Below, one piece after another: positions 35,610-48,500 of a stretch of 64,000 nucleotides of DNA. A program made the position numbers and the translations under genes. Where the stretch lies: assembly GCA_026419785.1 (NCBI GenBank), contig JAODTK010004332.1, positions 1-64,000 of the forward strand. The letters are read 5' to 3'. A model generated the notes under the pieces. It did not search any database and was not told the DNA's origin. It was given only the letters and a program-made list of their open reading frames with translations. The number at the start of each line of letters is the position of its first letter. The first letter of the stretch is position 1. The stretch is from Sclerodactyla briareus (lineage: Eukaryota; Echinodermata; Holothuroidea; Dendrochirotida; Sclerodactylidae).

Positions 35610-36335
35610 TGGTCATGATAATAGTCATTGTCATCTCCACTACTGGTCATACTAGGTGTTCATTTTGGGGGGGGGGGTTTTTTGGGGCATTTGGCCCAAA
35701 TGGTTTCAGGTCAACGGTCAAAATGTATCTCTGTCTACAGATTAATGTGGATAATATTATTGTAGTCATGTCATCACTAAACCCTGACCAATGGTGCCGT
35801 TGGTGCTCACAGGATGTGGGGATTATCACAATTCAGGGGGTGACCCAAAGGTCCATTTTTTGGGTCCAAATGGCCAAAATGTTCTTTTTCTCTTCTTCTT
35901 CTCCAGAATTGATTGATATAATTATAATCTATGTGAATGTCATATGACCAATGGTGCATATGGGTGCTCAGTCATATGGGGTTTTAGGGATCATTGGACA
36001 ACCCGCGAGGGTCACCTAATTGTTTCTGTCAAGCGGTTAATGCCTTCTCCTTCACAGTTGACTCGGGATGAATAATTTATTTGGTCATATCATCACTGAC
36101 CAATGTGCATACGAGGTGCTCAGGGATTTGGGGTCCGTGGTCATCTGGGAATTATTCCCGACTCCTCAGATACCACGTCCTCCACAGTTGCTTTGGGTAA
36201 TTATCATACCCAGTCCATGTCATCACCGAAGAGGTGCAGCTGGATTGCCGGTTTGATGACCCCCTTGGGGCCCGAAGTTAGATCATGTAGTGAGATTCTG
36301 GACCATTGGTTCACAAGCTCATACAATAGTCCCTA
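35610..36335 (+). repeat. Diverged tandem repeat, about 155-bp period
   Basis: CTGACCAATGGTGC (35786), ATGACCAATGGTGC (35945) and CTGACCAATGTGC (36097) each precede a GGTGCTCA-G-AT-TGGGG block. CTCCAGA/CTACAG/TTCACAG followed by TTGA or TTAAT starts each unit. Confidence 0.6.
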
Positions 36336-37404
36336 AGATTAAACTAGACATGTGCACTGCGGTTACCATCCGAGATTTTACTAGGGAGACAATTTCACCA
36401 AGTTCCAGATCAATTTGATGAAGCATTGAAGAGTTTCATTACGCTAACTCCCAACGTTTCCGGCGGCGTCGTAGCGGCGGTAGCTGCGTCGACGGCGGCG
36501 GCTGTCCTCTCCAACCAGTAATATCCCTGAAACTTCAATTGCGGTATTTTTATTATTAAAGGTCCCCAGATGCATATTGGACTACGATTGTCATCTTTTG
36601 TAGTGAACCTGGTTTGATGTGTCAGTAACGATTCCACTACCCTCTTGTCTGAGATCATAAGGCCTACAGGATCCCCGTACATTGAACTATGACTGGCTAC
36701 GACATATCCTTGACACCCACGGAGCTATCGGTCGTCTGATATATTGCAGTATATACTGACAGTTGCTGCCCAAGATCAGTGGACGTAGATTGTTTCTGGC
36801 TGGAGGGTGGGGGGGGGGGGCTAGCATGGTACGAAACTATCTGAGCAAGCTTCATCATTGGTTGCACGGATCGTACAAGAAAATTTTGGATTTCTAGACC
36901 CTTCATGTGGCCGGAAGGAAAGCACTTTTTTTTTTTTTTTTTTTTTTCATCATATTTATTGACTCTTTACACATAGAATGACACTGTATACGAATAACAT
37001 ATGATATATATAAATATAATATATATAATTCTATTCATGTAATGGGAAAGACAATTAGAGGAGCAAACACTCAAATAATACATCTTATTTTGCAGCAGTA
37101 CGTAAAGAAACGTATGTTTTTCTTGACAATTGAAGCACTTGCCATGTGTTTCGAGCTGCATTTTGACCACCTTAGAAGTGTTCTCATTTCTGTAATGTCT
37201 AATTTAAATGAGAACACGAAAACTCTATAGAAAGTAAACACATATCCGATGAGTCGAGATGATACAAGAATCATATCTACTATGGTCATCCCTCTTTCAT
37301 TCATTTCCATCTTCCATGTTCCATAGTACTCCTTCATATCGCACTTACATTGTCCCATCGCCCATCCATAATTATGCCTACATGTCCCAAACTTTCCCAT
37401 AATT
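36336..37404. other. No gene seen; short low-complexity tracts
   Basis: A GGC/GTC-rich stretch (36460-36505), an 11-base G run near 36808, a 22-base T run near 36928 and a short TATA tract (37000-37032). No supported frame. Confidence 0.4.
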
Positions 37405-37456
37405 TGCAACTATCTATCTATCTATCTATCTATCTAGCTAGTCTATCTCTCTATCT

Positions 37457-37497
<41 letters not shown>

Positions 37498-37560
37498 TTC
37501 TATCCATCCATCCAGCCATCATCCATTCCATCCTCCATCATCCATCCATCCTCCAGTTGC
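37405..37560 (+). repeat. (CTAT)n then (CCAT)n microsatellites
   Basis: Two blocks of CTAT tetranucleotides (about 37408-37500) pass into CCAT-rich repeats to about 37555. Confidence 0.95.
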
Positions 37561-40500
37561 CTTTTTGGTCAAACCAGTCATTCTGTGATGATGTCAACCA
37601 AACTTAGATACAATGTTTATTGACCCATGGGACATGCTTGACGTCGGAACTGTCAAGGTCAGAGGTCCATTGAAGGGTGGCAATAATAGTCCATTATTGT
37701 GAAATTTTCAAAAATCTCCTCCTACCAGCTGGTGCCCAGTGTTGATTTTCAGTCATAATGATGTCAACAGCCTTACCGTGAGGTGTTCAGAATTTTAGCT
37801 GCGGGAAGCAGCTCTACAAGTCCATCATTCTTTCCGTCCGTCCGTTCGTTCGTCTTTCGTTCGTTCGTCCGTTCGTTCGTCCCTTCTTTGCGTCCGTTCA
37901 TTGCAATAACTTCTACACCATACGGCGGATCAGGTTAAACTTGGTGGTGATGAGCTTGCTAACTAGCTAGCCTTAGCTACATTTTGTTCGCATAGGTATA
38001 TTATATTTTAATTAAATTCCATCATTACCCCAATTTCCAACTTTAATTTTGAGCTCTCCTACTGCAACAAGTTTGTTTACATACTCATCCTCTGCTGAGC
38101 AGTGTTTTACCTTATCTTCCGTACGGTCCTGTTCTTCAAAATAGTTGACAATAAAACCTTTGTCCAGGGGAGCGGATTTGTCTTTCCTCACATCTTGCCC
38201 TAGTTTTCATTACCCTCCTCCACAGGATTTGTTTACATTACCTCCGGTCCATTTCTAAGTGATGACCTAGAAATGGGGACTTGCGCCCTCCCCCCTCTTA
38301 AATGCTTTTTAATGGTAACTTGTGGAGTGGTTCAACTATAACTATAGGTGTCAACAATGTCATTATTCATTTTCTTGGGGAAGTGTGTTTCCACTGTTCA
38401 CTGGCCACAGGCTTAGGAATGGGCACTGATAGCAAATTTAAGCCGATGTGGTAGACATGTCCAATTCCATTCCACGGTTATGACAGATGTCAGGAGAGGT
38501 CAGTTAAATGTGAACGAACAATAAATATGAAATGGCGAAAACATGCAGTGTATTCTCCCCGGGAATTTTGCTGTTCCGCAGCTACCAAGACGTTCCGACT
38601 TGCACTTGTTGGTCCAATGTCCCACTAGGGCCCTAGGGCATCTCCTCCCAACTTCTTTTTTCTCTTCTAAGTTACAATTATGGTCCTTGGGTAGAGACCA
38701 TTAGGGGGTCCGGGAATTTTGGGACCAGGGCCCAGCTTGGGCCCCAGGGCGAATTATGTTTTAATAATCAATCTTGTATCTCCTACAATTCTGGTTGCAT
38801 CAATTGCTGATTTTTCAGTCCTAATTTTGTCTAAAAGCGTTACCTAGCAGGTTGCCAACGCCAGAGATTTAGGACCCAAGCCCTAATTGAAGACGTCTTC
38901 ACTTCAATGAAATCATTCAAAGTTTTCAGGCCACAATAGGCCATTGTTTGAAAGTGCTTTCTTGGCCTCTTGTTTTGAGCATTCATCACATAATTGTACA
39001 TTCGTCTTGGTAGCCTTGCATTTGTGCGGTTTGAGCTACAGTTTGCGTCCTCACATGAAACTTATTTACTCAATCTATGGTAAATCATGTGTTAGGCCTA
39101 TGTGTTATGGCCGACTGCTCTTTGTGTTGCTACCCTCTATAGTTTACTTATTTTTTGATTATGCATGCCTGACCGTTGTGGGGATGGGGGGTGGGGGGGT
39201 GATCAAGAGGCCATCTCCCAATACATATATTTTCTACGGTGGGAAAGTTGCGTCGTATTGTTTGCGCTGTTGTCATGACGAAACCCCCCTTATTCACTGA
39301 GTGGCATGATACTGCGCAATGTGGTGATAGGGATAGCTGCTCAAGCATTAACTGCATCATCAATGACTCTAGCTGATAGGGTTTATTTCGGGGTTCTTTT
39401 TTCAGGGTATCTGCGTTTTTTCTTTAGATAATGATTCACGACAGGACGACTCGTGATCCCTTTTAAGTTTTAACTATATAGTATAGTGGTAACATCTGAC
39501 AGGGGTTTTCCCCACTTCCCGGTACGGGTATTCTCATTTCATTCACCGCCACATCGCTATGTGAACCCTTTAGTAGTAGTAGTAGGTTTGGTCTCGTCTA
39601 TCCGACATGCTCAGTGATCAATCTCCGCCACTAATCACGATCTTGCGCAAGGTTTATTGCTTCCTCAAGCCTTTCTGCGACCCCTTCTGAACCCTTTCTC
39701 GACTAAACCACTGCACAAAAGCCGTCGATCCTCCGAGTGATCTATTTCATTTTTTTGAGTGAAATGAGTCCTGTCTCCGTGTCTCAAGATAGGCTACAGA
39801 TATATATCTTCCGGACACGTCAGTGATACTGTGAAATGATTTGTGTTGTAACATTTCACCAAAACGTAGCCTATATCCACGCCAAAATTTAGAACTCATG
39901 CAGATGTTCGAAACTCTTTCATAGTGGCTATGTCTTTGTCTTAGCAACTACTAGCAGCAGTCAGTGGAGCAATCCAAGAAAATCCCTTAGTTCACTCATT
40001 TGTGATGTATTTCATCCAATTCTATAGTTTTTTTTTCTTGCATTCTGCTTCATAACTATTACAAAATTCTGATTGAAATTCGATTTATTCTGACTCAATA
40101 TGCATTCCATGAAGGCCTAAACCTTTACTCTTTACTTAGGCTTTGCTTCGTACTCTTTAAAAAAAAAACCCCTTTCTGGTATCACAACGAGCATGTTGGT
40201 GTACATTGAGCCTCGGCAGTCACCTTAACTGTGTATAGCAGCTGGCCTTAAACACTGTGTTTGGCATACCAAGATATGGCCTCATTTGAGGATATTTTTT
40301 ATTTCCTTGGCATGCTCAGTTGACTGCTAAAATAAAAGTAACACATGAAGTTTTGCACATTGCCTAAAATAAGGAGAAGGTAGAAGGCTCCACTAGTAAT
40401 GTCGTGTTCTGCTGTTGGGACAACTATGAAATCAGCTGTTGGTGGAATATGTGGCCTGTTGTTAGTTCTAATACAGGAGGTCATTCATAGTCACAGGGAG

Positions 40501-41040
40501 GTCAGATTTTGCACTATATTGTGCAATTTCCCTACTTTGTTGGTGGGCTATTCCATGGAGACTCTGAGAATGTGGACTACATTGGCTCCGGACAACAGTA
40601 GGGCATTTCAAAGTCACCAGAGGTCAATGAACATTTTTTATTTTCCTTTTCTAAATGAGGTCACTAAGATAATTTCGCGGGGATATACACACTTTCGCGG
40701 TTCACCCCCTGCCGCGCCTGCAGAGGTGTAGTTCAATCTAAGAGATATGTAGGAACTTGTGAACCAATGGTCCAGTATGTCATGTATGGTTTAATCCTTG
40801 GCCAGAGGGGGGTGGTCAATGCCAGATCACCCATATGCACATAATATGTTTCAGTGAATGACATGGTACTGGAATTATCCAATCCAAATCTGTGATATAA
40901 TATGTACAGTAGGTGGCCAGGGAGTAGATATGACCCCCCGTGTTTTCCCTTGCCAGTCCGAGGTCATCAGAAAAACCAGGGTTTGGAATCCTGTGAACGA
41001 AGAATATTTGGTTTAGCCTAGACAATTGAGTCCTTACCCG
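37561..41040. other. No gene seen; includes a (CGTT/CGTC)n tract
   Basis: CGTC/CGTT tetranucleotides at 37836-37893 are followed by AATAACTTCTACACCATACGG and AAACTTGGTGG, a widespread type of invertebrate repeat. AGGTCAGAGGTCC (DR1 with one mismatch) lies at 37656-37668. A 118-codon + frame at 38944-39300 has no recognisable family. Confidence 0.45.
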
Positions 41041-41290
41041 CAAACAACAAACGTTGTAAAATATTTAACCTGTCTCGGCCAAACGTGTTCAAAATATTTT
41101 TTGTTGAGAACACAAATGGTAGGAAAATGTTTCCAAAACGTTTTATAAAACATTTTGACAAAAAAACGTTCGAAAAATTGTTCTAAAAATTTTTGGTGCA
41201 CAAATTTTCGTAAAATGATCCTTGCAATATGTTTTCATCAAATATTTCTCAACCATTTTGGACATGTTATGAAACGTTTCATAACTCATG
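41041..41290. repeat. AACGTTTT-rich diverged repeat
   Basis: Repeated AAACGTTTTATAAAACATTTT, AAAAACGTTCG, AAAAATTTTTGG and GAAACGTTTCAT words. The block is locally self-complementary and gives frames on both strands at once. Confidence 0.5.
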
Positions 41291-42060
41291 TAGCCAAATT
41301 TATTTCTCTGCTCTTTATCTATCTGTCTATTTTTCTTTCTGTCTGGGTGACATTGGCCCCCCAAAGTTTGAGGACCAATGGTCACATTTGAGAGGCACAA
41401 ATGGGCCTTATGGGAAAACTGCAGTCATGCTACTTCTCCTGCAATTAAGGCCTAATTGCCATGATACATGACTAGTGTTATCATGACGACTAGTGTTACC
41501 TATGGGTCCCACAGTAATTGTAGGTTTTAAGGGACATTAATTAAAGGGAAAGAGCAGGCAATTCTGTTCAATAGTAGATTATTACAATTGCATGTTTCTG
41601 CCCTCAAATACTCATGCTTTGATTAATGCTGAATAAAGGTTGGACATGATATTCCTTGACTGCCTGGGTGACCCTTGACCTTCCATAAGTAAGGTCAGGT
41701 CATTAGAGGAGCCTTATGGGCTATTGTGTGAAAACTCTACAATGTAGGCTCGCTCTTCTCTTACACATAAATTGGATTTTCATGAGCCTTGCTCAGTTCA
41801 ATCCTTGACTAGTGGTACCGTGTTGGGGTATTCAGGAATTTCAGGTCAAGAGTCATGAAGGGGCCTAATGGGAACTTATTGTGAGAAGTGCTCAAATCCT
41901 GAATGTTACTTCTGCTACAGAGTTGACTAGATTGCCATGGATGTTTCTTGGTTAGTGTACTCATTACCTAGAGTTAATGAATGGAGTGTCCAGGAATTTA
42001 GAGTCAAAGGTCATTGAGGGGTCGTGCAGCTATTATATGTGAAATTTTAAAACATTTTTT
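41291..42060 (+). repeat. Diverged tandem repeats with AGGTCA/GGTCATT words
   Basis: Units of roughly 180 bp share TTGCCATGA(T/G), ACTAGTG(T/G)TA, a GTC(A)-rich block and a TTATGGG-A-TTGTG/TTATTGTGAGAA block (41400, 41730, 41880). GAGTCAAAGGTCA lies at 42001-42013. Confidence 0.5.
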
Positions 42061-42470
42061 CTCCCTACAAATTGCTAAGTACTAAATGTGAAATTTATAT
42101 CAGAATCTTCCTCAGGGCAGTGCTGTTTGTAATCTGACTTTTTCAATCTCTCTTTACCAAGATCATTACAGGCAGAACGAAAAAGATTATTTACCTCTCC
42201 AAAATGAAGTGGAGACTTCTCTAGCCGCCTCATGACAAATACTCCCACTTTAACAGATCTCCCATCTCTGTGGACAGGTCGTTCTTGAGCCCCCAACAGT
42301 GCAAGGGGGTTGCACAACAGTCCAAAAACCATCCTAGCAGTTCACTACATATTCAAAATTTGTCCTTTGATCTACTGAGTCATTGGTTCTCTAGTTTTAA
42401 CATGGATTCAGATCCTGGAGGGCTTCAACTGTTCCAATTTGCATAATCTATGTTTATTTTGAAAGTTGCC
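42061..42470. other. No recognised gene; one unassigned minus-strand frame
   Basis: An 85-codon minus frame (42075-42332) reads in part ACNDLGKERLKKSDYKQH. I recognise no family and no clear splice sites. Confidence 0.3.
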
Positions 42471-43200
42471 AGATTTCCATGAAACTTGGTGGGTATGGAT
42501 TACCTTTAGGTCCGCCACATGCTAACATATATCTGAGGTCACTGGAGGTCATTCAGTAAATGTCTGGCTTTGCATAAATTATTCAAAATTCCAAATTTTG
42601 TTTGATTTCCATGAGCGTGATGGGTATATACGGTCTACCATTGGTTCCCCAAATTTTAAACAGAGACTTGAGTCACTGGAATTATTCAATGGGTATAGTA
42701 TTTGCTTCATTTTTTCAAATGTTCAAGTTTTTAGGTTTGTTGGGTTTCCATGAAATGTATCTAGTGTGGTCCACCATTGGTCCTGAAATATTTAAAATGA
42801 GCAAAGGGTCACAGAGGTCAAAGAATCTATTTCACTTCCTCAAAACTTCCCAAGATTGCACTGTCTGCACCCCACCCCACGCCATGAAAATATCTGACAA
42901 TCTTTTACAGTAGTCCGGGCTGGCAACCCTATCGTCCTTCTTATTTGTCAGTTGGACGTTTAGGTTCATGAGCATCTTGGCAATTTTCCATCATATCGTG
43001 TCTCAATTGCATAATTTCCATAAAACTTAGTAACTCCTTTGGTAGACCAGGTCAACAATCAGTCCTCATGAATTTGAAATTAGTCATTGTCAAGTAGTCA
43101 AGTCAAGTAATATGTATCTGGTCCACCGTTGGTCCTGAGATATTAAAATTAGAGAATGGGTCACTTAGGTCAAGTAACAATCAGTCCTAATGAACTTGAT
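42471..43200 (+). repeat. Diverged tandem repeat, about 140-bp period
   Basis: TTTCCATGAAACTTGGTGGG (42474), TTTCCATGAGCGTGATGGG (42605), TTTCCATGAAATGTATCTAG (42746) and TTTCCATAAAACTTAG (43015) each start a unit. Most units go on to CCA(C/T)CATTGGT(T/C)C and GGTCAC-GAGGTCA. Confidence 0.7.
42835..42960 (+). repeat. Dispersed repeat, copy 1 (partner at 45700-45830)
   Basis: CTGCACCCCACCCCACGCCATGAAAAT with GGGCTGGCAACCCTATCGTCC is matched at 45700-45830 by CTGCACCCCACCCCCGCGCCATTAAAC with GGGCCACCCCATCGCCC. Both are followed by TTCT-ATTTG. Confidence 0.65.
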
Positions 43201-45424
43201 ATTGGTCACTGATTAGTGCCATTTATAGGTAGTGCGCTTAGAGCTGGCAAGCTATATTCATCTCTGTGCTTTTATTATCTCTAACTGGCAGTTTGCTCTC
43301 TTTCGACCTCTCCTGTTGGTTGAAACACCACTGAAGGCAAGATAAAAAGACCTACGATCGTGGAAAAAAGTCGAGACTAGTGGACCTGAAGGCAAAATAG
43401 AAAACTCGTGATGGAAAGAAAAAGGCCAGACTAGTGGTTCATGAACCCACTTGTCTAAGTTGAAATCATTTTTGGAATGATTCTGCAACTGGTAGGCCCA
43501 TCTACTCATGGGAAGACACCATATGCAATACCCTAATGCTGCAGCTACTTGTACCTGCTTTGCGGCACAGTTCAGTCAAGATTGGACTCTAGGATTGAGC
43601 CCTGTCTGCCTAATTGCTTGGTACACCAATTAGGAACGCAGAAGTATTTCAAACAGTAAATTAAATTGCCTGTCGTCGCCAGACACAATGCTCGTGTTTA
43701 TCTAAGTGTTTGCAAATTGCTTCATTGAGACTGTAATTGCCCAACCCATTGTCATCAGCTGAAATTTATTAGTCAAACACCGATCAAGCAACTAGGCCAA
43801 CTCCCCACTAAGGAAGGAAGATGGTTGCACAATTACGGAGCAGAATATCTGTTAATTATCTCACACGTAGTTCACACATATACAAGTCAGCCCAAACTTC
43901 TCAGTTATGTAGAGTTTAGTGCTGGGATTTCTGACCTTGTTAGTTAATCACGGTTATCGTGAATATATAGGCTCTGTGGACGCAACATCAACACAATTGG
44001 TAATCTGTGTTTATCCTTAAAGGTATCCTACTAGGATCTTGCTGACTGTTTATGGTCAATCGGTCAGAACACTCAATCTACTGGGTGGGTATGCTCCTTA
44101 CAAAAGGCATGACTGAGTTGACTTTCAACCCTCATCACCTCTAACAGGGTTAATGAACTCGGTGGCCATGTCATAGATACGACTCAATAGCAATTAAAGT
44201 GCTGGCTATACAGTAATTTTCACTGCATCAGTTGTTTCTTCCTAACTGAATTGAGTCCCACATCCACATGCGATCTTGTTATTAACCTGAAGAAGCGAAA
44301 CATCGTTAGTCAAATGATCAATTGTTTCGCATCGATTGTACATTTTGAATCGGCCCTGTGATCTTCATAAAACAATGGAATTGAAAGTTCAGGGCGCGTG
44401 TCCCTGTCCCGGTTTCCAACAATGCCCTCATTTTACGGGGATCATCCGAATTGTGCAATACAAGCATCAGGCTCGCTCTTGGCCACAGACGTATACAGGA
44501 ATTGTGGAATTTGATTGTGTTCTTGTTTTTTGTTTCGTTCAGGGGTCGATGCTGTCTGTTTCATAGATTGAAGAGAGGGAACTTGCCCAATATATCCTAG
44601 CAAACAGCACTGAAATTCAATTAATTACTCAATTGGCAACCAGTGTTTTGGTCAGAGGGCACAAACTTTTAATAGGCAGTGTTGGGTTTTGTTATTTATT
44701 GCTTTTGATGAAGCAACTTACTGTATAATAAAAAAATGCTTTGCAAAAACAGGATGTCCCCACTGACTGTGGTCCCTGTGCTGACTGACCTCTTTATTAT
44801 ATTCAGCTGAAGTCTCTTGCAATGCACAAACCATAACAACAACTGATCTTTTACTCCTTGCAACTACTTGCCTTTGGATCCCAAAACTTGACCTGAACGC
44901 ATGGCAAGTGTGGGAAAATACTCTAGCTAAGAATTTCAATGTCACTAACTGGTGTTGGGCTTTTACAATCCCCTCCTCTGCCTCCCTCCGCCTTCCCCCG
45001 AACCACCAGCATAAACATGTGTGATGTCTCGTTGGAGGCCCGTATGACATTTGGTTGGGTGGGGGCTCACAGCCACCGCCCATGCCCAGTGTTTGCGCTT
45101 CCAAGCTATTTTGCATTCAGCAGATAGCAAGCTGTCTGTAACCTGTGACGATCTTGAGCTTGAATATTTGGGAAATTTTAAACTATTTGTCATATTCTCA
45201 AATATCAAATTTAATACTTTGATGGGTCTAAGTGGTCTACTGTCAAAACGAAACAACCATCACACAGTTTAAATTTCAACTCAACAATTTCACTTCACAT
45301 CATTTCATTAAAGTTGTGCATGTTTCTTTCAAAGTATCTCATGCACATTGAACGTTTTATGATAGAACGGACTAGAAATGAACCCCCACCATTTCGATGA
45401 TCATTGTTCTCATTTTTTCTCCAG
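43201..45424. other. No recognised gene
   Basis: Contains AACCTGAAGAAGCGAAACATCG at 44285, a hairpin-like word also seen near ends of some Penelope-like elements, but nothing else of such an element. The amino-terminal exon(s) and start codon of the downstream lipid-transfer gene should lie here or further left; I could not identify them. Confidence 0.4.
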
Positions 45425-45598
45425 AAAACCGAGTGGCCTTTGGCGAGAGATGGACGTTATATTATATTCATACCAGACGAGACCCAACCTTTCTGCAGAG
45501 AGCGGCTGTCGCATTCTCTAATTTAACGATATCTTGCCAAGTCCCGACTTGAAGTCTTGGGCACATGCGATATTGCATTATCTGAAGCCTTTGGAATT
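45425..45598 (+). CDS. Lipid transfer protein exon a (N-terminal beta-barrel)
   Basis: The acceptor is CATTTTTTCTCCAG. One frame reads RVAFGERWTLYYIHT and AVAFSNLTISCQV; after a one-base shift it reads RLEVLGTCDIALSEAFG. In the apoB/vitellogenin family this place holds the Y-Y strand and two Cys-bearing strands. The right border is uncertain: GT at 45599 is not a consensus donor. Confidence 0.5.
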
Positions 45599-48500
45599 GT
45601 CGCCTCCTCCAAATGAATCTTAAAGAAATATTTGATTAGCTTTGACATGAATATATTCGTAAAAACACTATTCTATATTGGATTGACGGAAAGGCATCTA
45701 TTTCAGATTTCCAACTTACCCCATATTGGACCCCTGCACCCCACCCCCGCGCCATTAAACAAATCTGGCATAACAAAAAAGTCCCGTGTTGGGCCACCCC
45801 ATCGCCCTTCTCATTTTGCCTACGTTTCGTCGAAACTAATGAAAGATTACATGATCAATAGGAATGATCATTGAAATATTCATTCACTCGTCCATTTGTC
45901 CTACATTTACAACCTCATAGCCTAGCTTAAAATCGATAACATTTTTCATGACCCGGTCAACACAGAGTTTCCAGTAGCTAATCCTGGGGAGTTCAAACCA
46001 GGGACGTATCACATGTTTGCCATGGTGATGCTCTGCTGAACCTCTAAATCCTGAGATCCATCACCTTGACCTCCTCATGGGTCTAAGCTCAGAATCAAAT
46101 ACACATGCTGGCATGTGGTGGGTCTATTTGAATCAGGTCAGATTTTCCCATGTGTTTCCAATTGCATCTTAGTATAGACCCAGGAACTTCCAGGAAAAAG
46201 TCCTGGTGTCACATAACATTGCTCCTTGAAGCAAGTCTGTAGAAGGTGACATTTTTTTTTCAATTTCTGTTTCGAAGAGAACCTGTACTGTGTTTATTGG
46301 GTGTACTAAAGCTTCTACCAGCTGGTTGAGAACCAGAAAAGTTAAAGTTCCATTCATGCTGATTGAAATATTCAAAGAAAATAAGTATCAATGATCCAAT
46401 GGCTTAATTAACGACGGCACCGGCGGCCATCGCCGTGCGTGTTTTTTCATGTGGCCGCATTGCCCTAAAAAAGCGCCTCTAGCTCACGGCCACGATGACC
46501 GTCCTGCCCAAATTCCTTTGGCGTCATGCCCTCTGAAGTTTGGTCTCACCTTGAGACTCTTTTCAAAGACAAACATGGTCCGATTTCCTGTTGTAATGAT
46601 CCTAAATACATCCTAAAATTATCCTAAAACCTGAAATTAACGATCACAAATTTTCTTTCTACTCTGCCAAACGGCCGAATTTGCCGTATAGGCCTCAAAT
46701 TTTGCCTTGCAACAGTGCGTTATTTAGCTCTTTTTTTCAAACCTGTGTCTCTCAGATTCAGGATCAAAATCACTGAAAGACCCTGTTTTCTGCCTAAATA
46801 TAAATATATCCAAAACAATGTGACGGAGTATGGGGAAGCTATATCCACCTCCGAAAATTATTTTCGGCACCAATTTCGGTGGAGGGACTAAGGTAGGCCT
46901 ACTGGTGGCAAACTGGGGAGGGGGCGCTTGGATGTATCTGTATAGTCTAGTACAAACGAACACCTGCCCGTCTGGGCGAGGTTGTTGTCATACTTCAAGG
47001 CCATGTGTGGCACAACGGGGGAGGGGGCTGCTTGGATGTACTGATAAGTCTAGACAAACCGAACACCTGCGCTGCGAGTTGTTGTCATACCTTTTCAGGC
47101 CAATGTGTAGCAGCCAGTCACAGTTTAACATAAAACTCAATGTTTATGTCACTTAGAGCAGAATTGAAGGATTTAACATCAGCAAGCTCCTGAATTTCAC
47201 AGGGTAGCCTTTCCAATCAGGTATTGTCCTCGTGAACAGATAATAACGTTAGTAATTCCAGTTACAAATTTGGGTAATGAAGAACCTCTTCTAAATGTGG
47301 TCACCAAATACATCTATACACACATGCATGTCAAATTGGATTTTTCCTGTTATGGGTCACCATCATACGTGTAGAGTCATTTAGATTGCACTACCGACAT
47401 TTGCCAGTACCTTTCCTATTGATTGAGTGTAGGTTAATATCCCTTTGGAGTTGAACGACAATCAGTATGGACTTGATATCACGATAGAGAACACAATCAT
47501 CCGCAAGCAGCTTAATCTCTGAGAGGATAATTTCTGGGATGGTCATGTATGTATATATACCCAAGAACAGGAGGGGGGCCGAAAACAGTTCCTTGAGGGA
47601 CTCCTGATGTAACTTCCATTTCAGATGAGAATGATGTCCTCTCCCTGTAGGAAAACATGCTGTTGACGTTTGGTGAGAAATGACTGAATCCCACTTTGAA
47701 GCGGTGCTTTCTGATACCTTCACTTTGAAGCTTGCGTAAGAGACGTTGATGGGGCACACTGTCCAAACGCTTTTTTGAAGTCCCAATGATCAAGTCAGCC
47801 TCTCCCTGCATCCTGTTTTCTACTGCATTAGGCCATTAATGCATTGTGTTCATGAATTGTGCTTTCATGCAGGGTCTGCAGGGATGAATTCCATTTCATT
47901 TTAAACATTATTCCCATTCGTAGCATCGCTTGTTGGGCTGTGAGTAACAATGAATCAGCACGTAGATCAAGTAATGGGAGTAGCCACCAGCACGGGAAAG
48001 GTTAGGGAAAAGGGGAATGGTGGTAGGAAAGCCGAAATGGTCCCGCTGTCATGTGGTGGTTTGCAAAGTGTTTGGGAGGTGGGGGAGAATGGGTTTAATG
48101 CAATGCGTTATGATGAGACCCCCCCCCCCCCAGAAATCATTTTCAGGTGACTCAAAATTATTTTGACCTTCATATGGGCTTGCATCCCCGGCGTCCTGGC
48201 TTTTTAAACTGTTATCATTCACTCTTGGTAATTTTGCCTTGTGCCCTGCCTTACGGAAATGTTTGGCCTTGTCCCTACCCAATGGCCTTGGTGCCCTCTA
48301 AAAATTCCTAAATAGACAAGGCAAACGGCGTGCCCTCCCTCAAACCTTAATTCCAGTCCCGGAATGAATGTTGCAAAATGAATGCCTCGTTCGATACCTC
48401 ATCTACAAGAAGAACTTCAGTCAAATTAACAGCGCTCAAATCATTTCTATTCTGGAGAAACTGGTGCTCAGTCCGCATTTTGTTGGAAAAGCTTGCCGGA

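Noticed and set aside
42075..42332. 85-codon minus frame (CNDLGKERLKKSDYKQH)
   Set aside because: Plausible composition only; no family, no splice signals and within chance length.
44281..44310. AACCTGAAGAAGCGAAACATCG, reminiscent of Penelope-like element ends
   Set aside because: A single short word, with no RT or GIY-YIG domain nearby.
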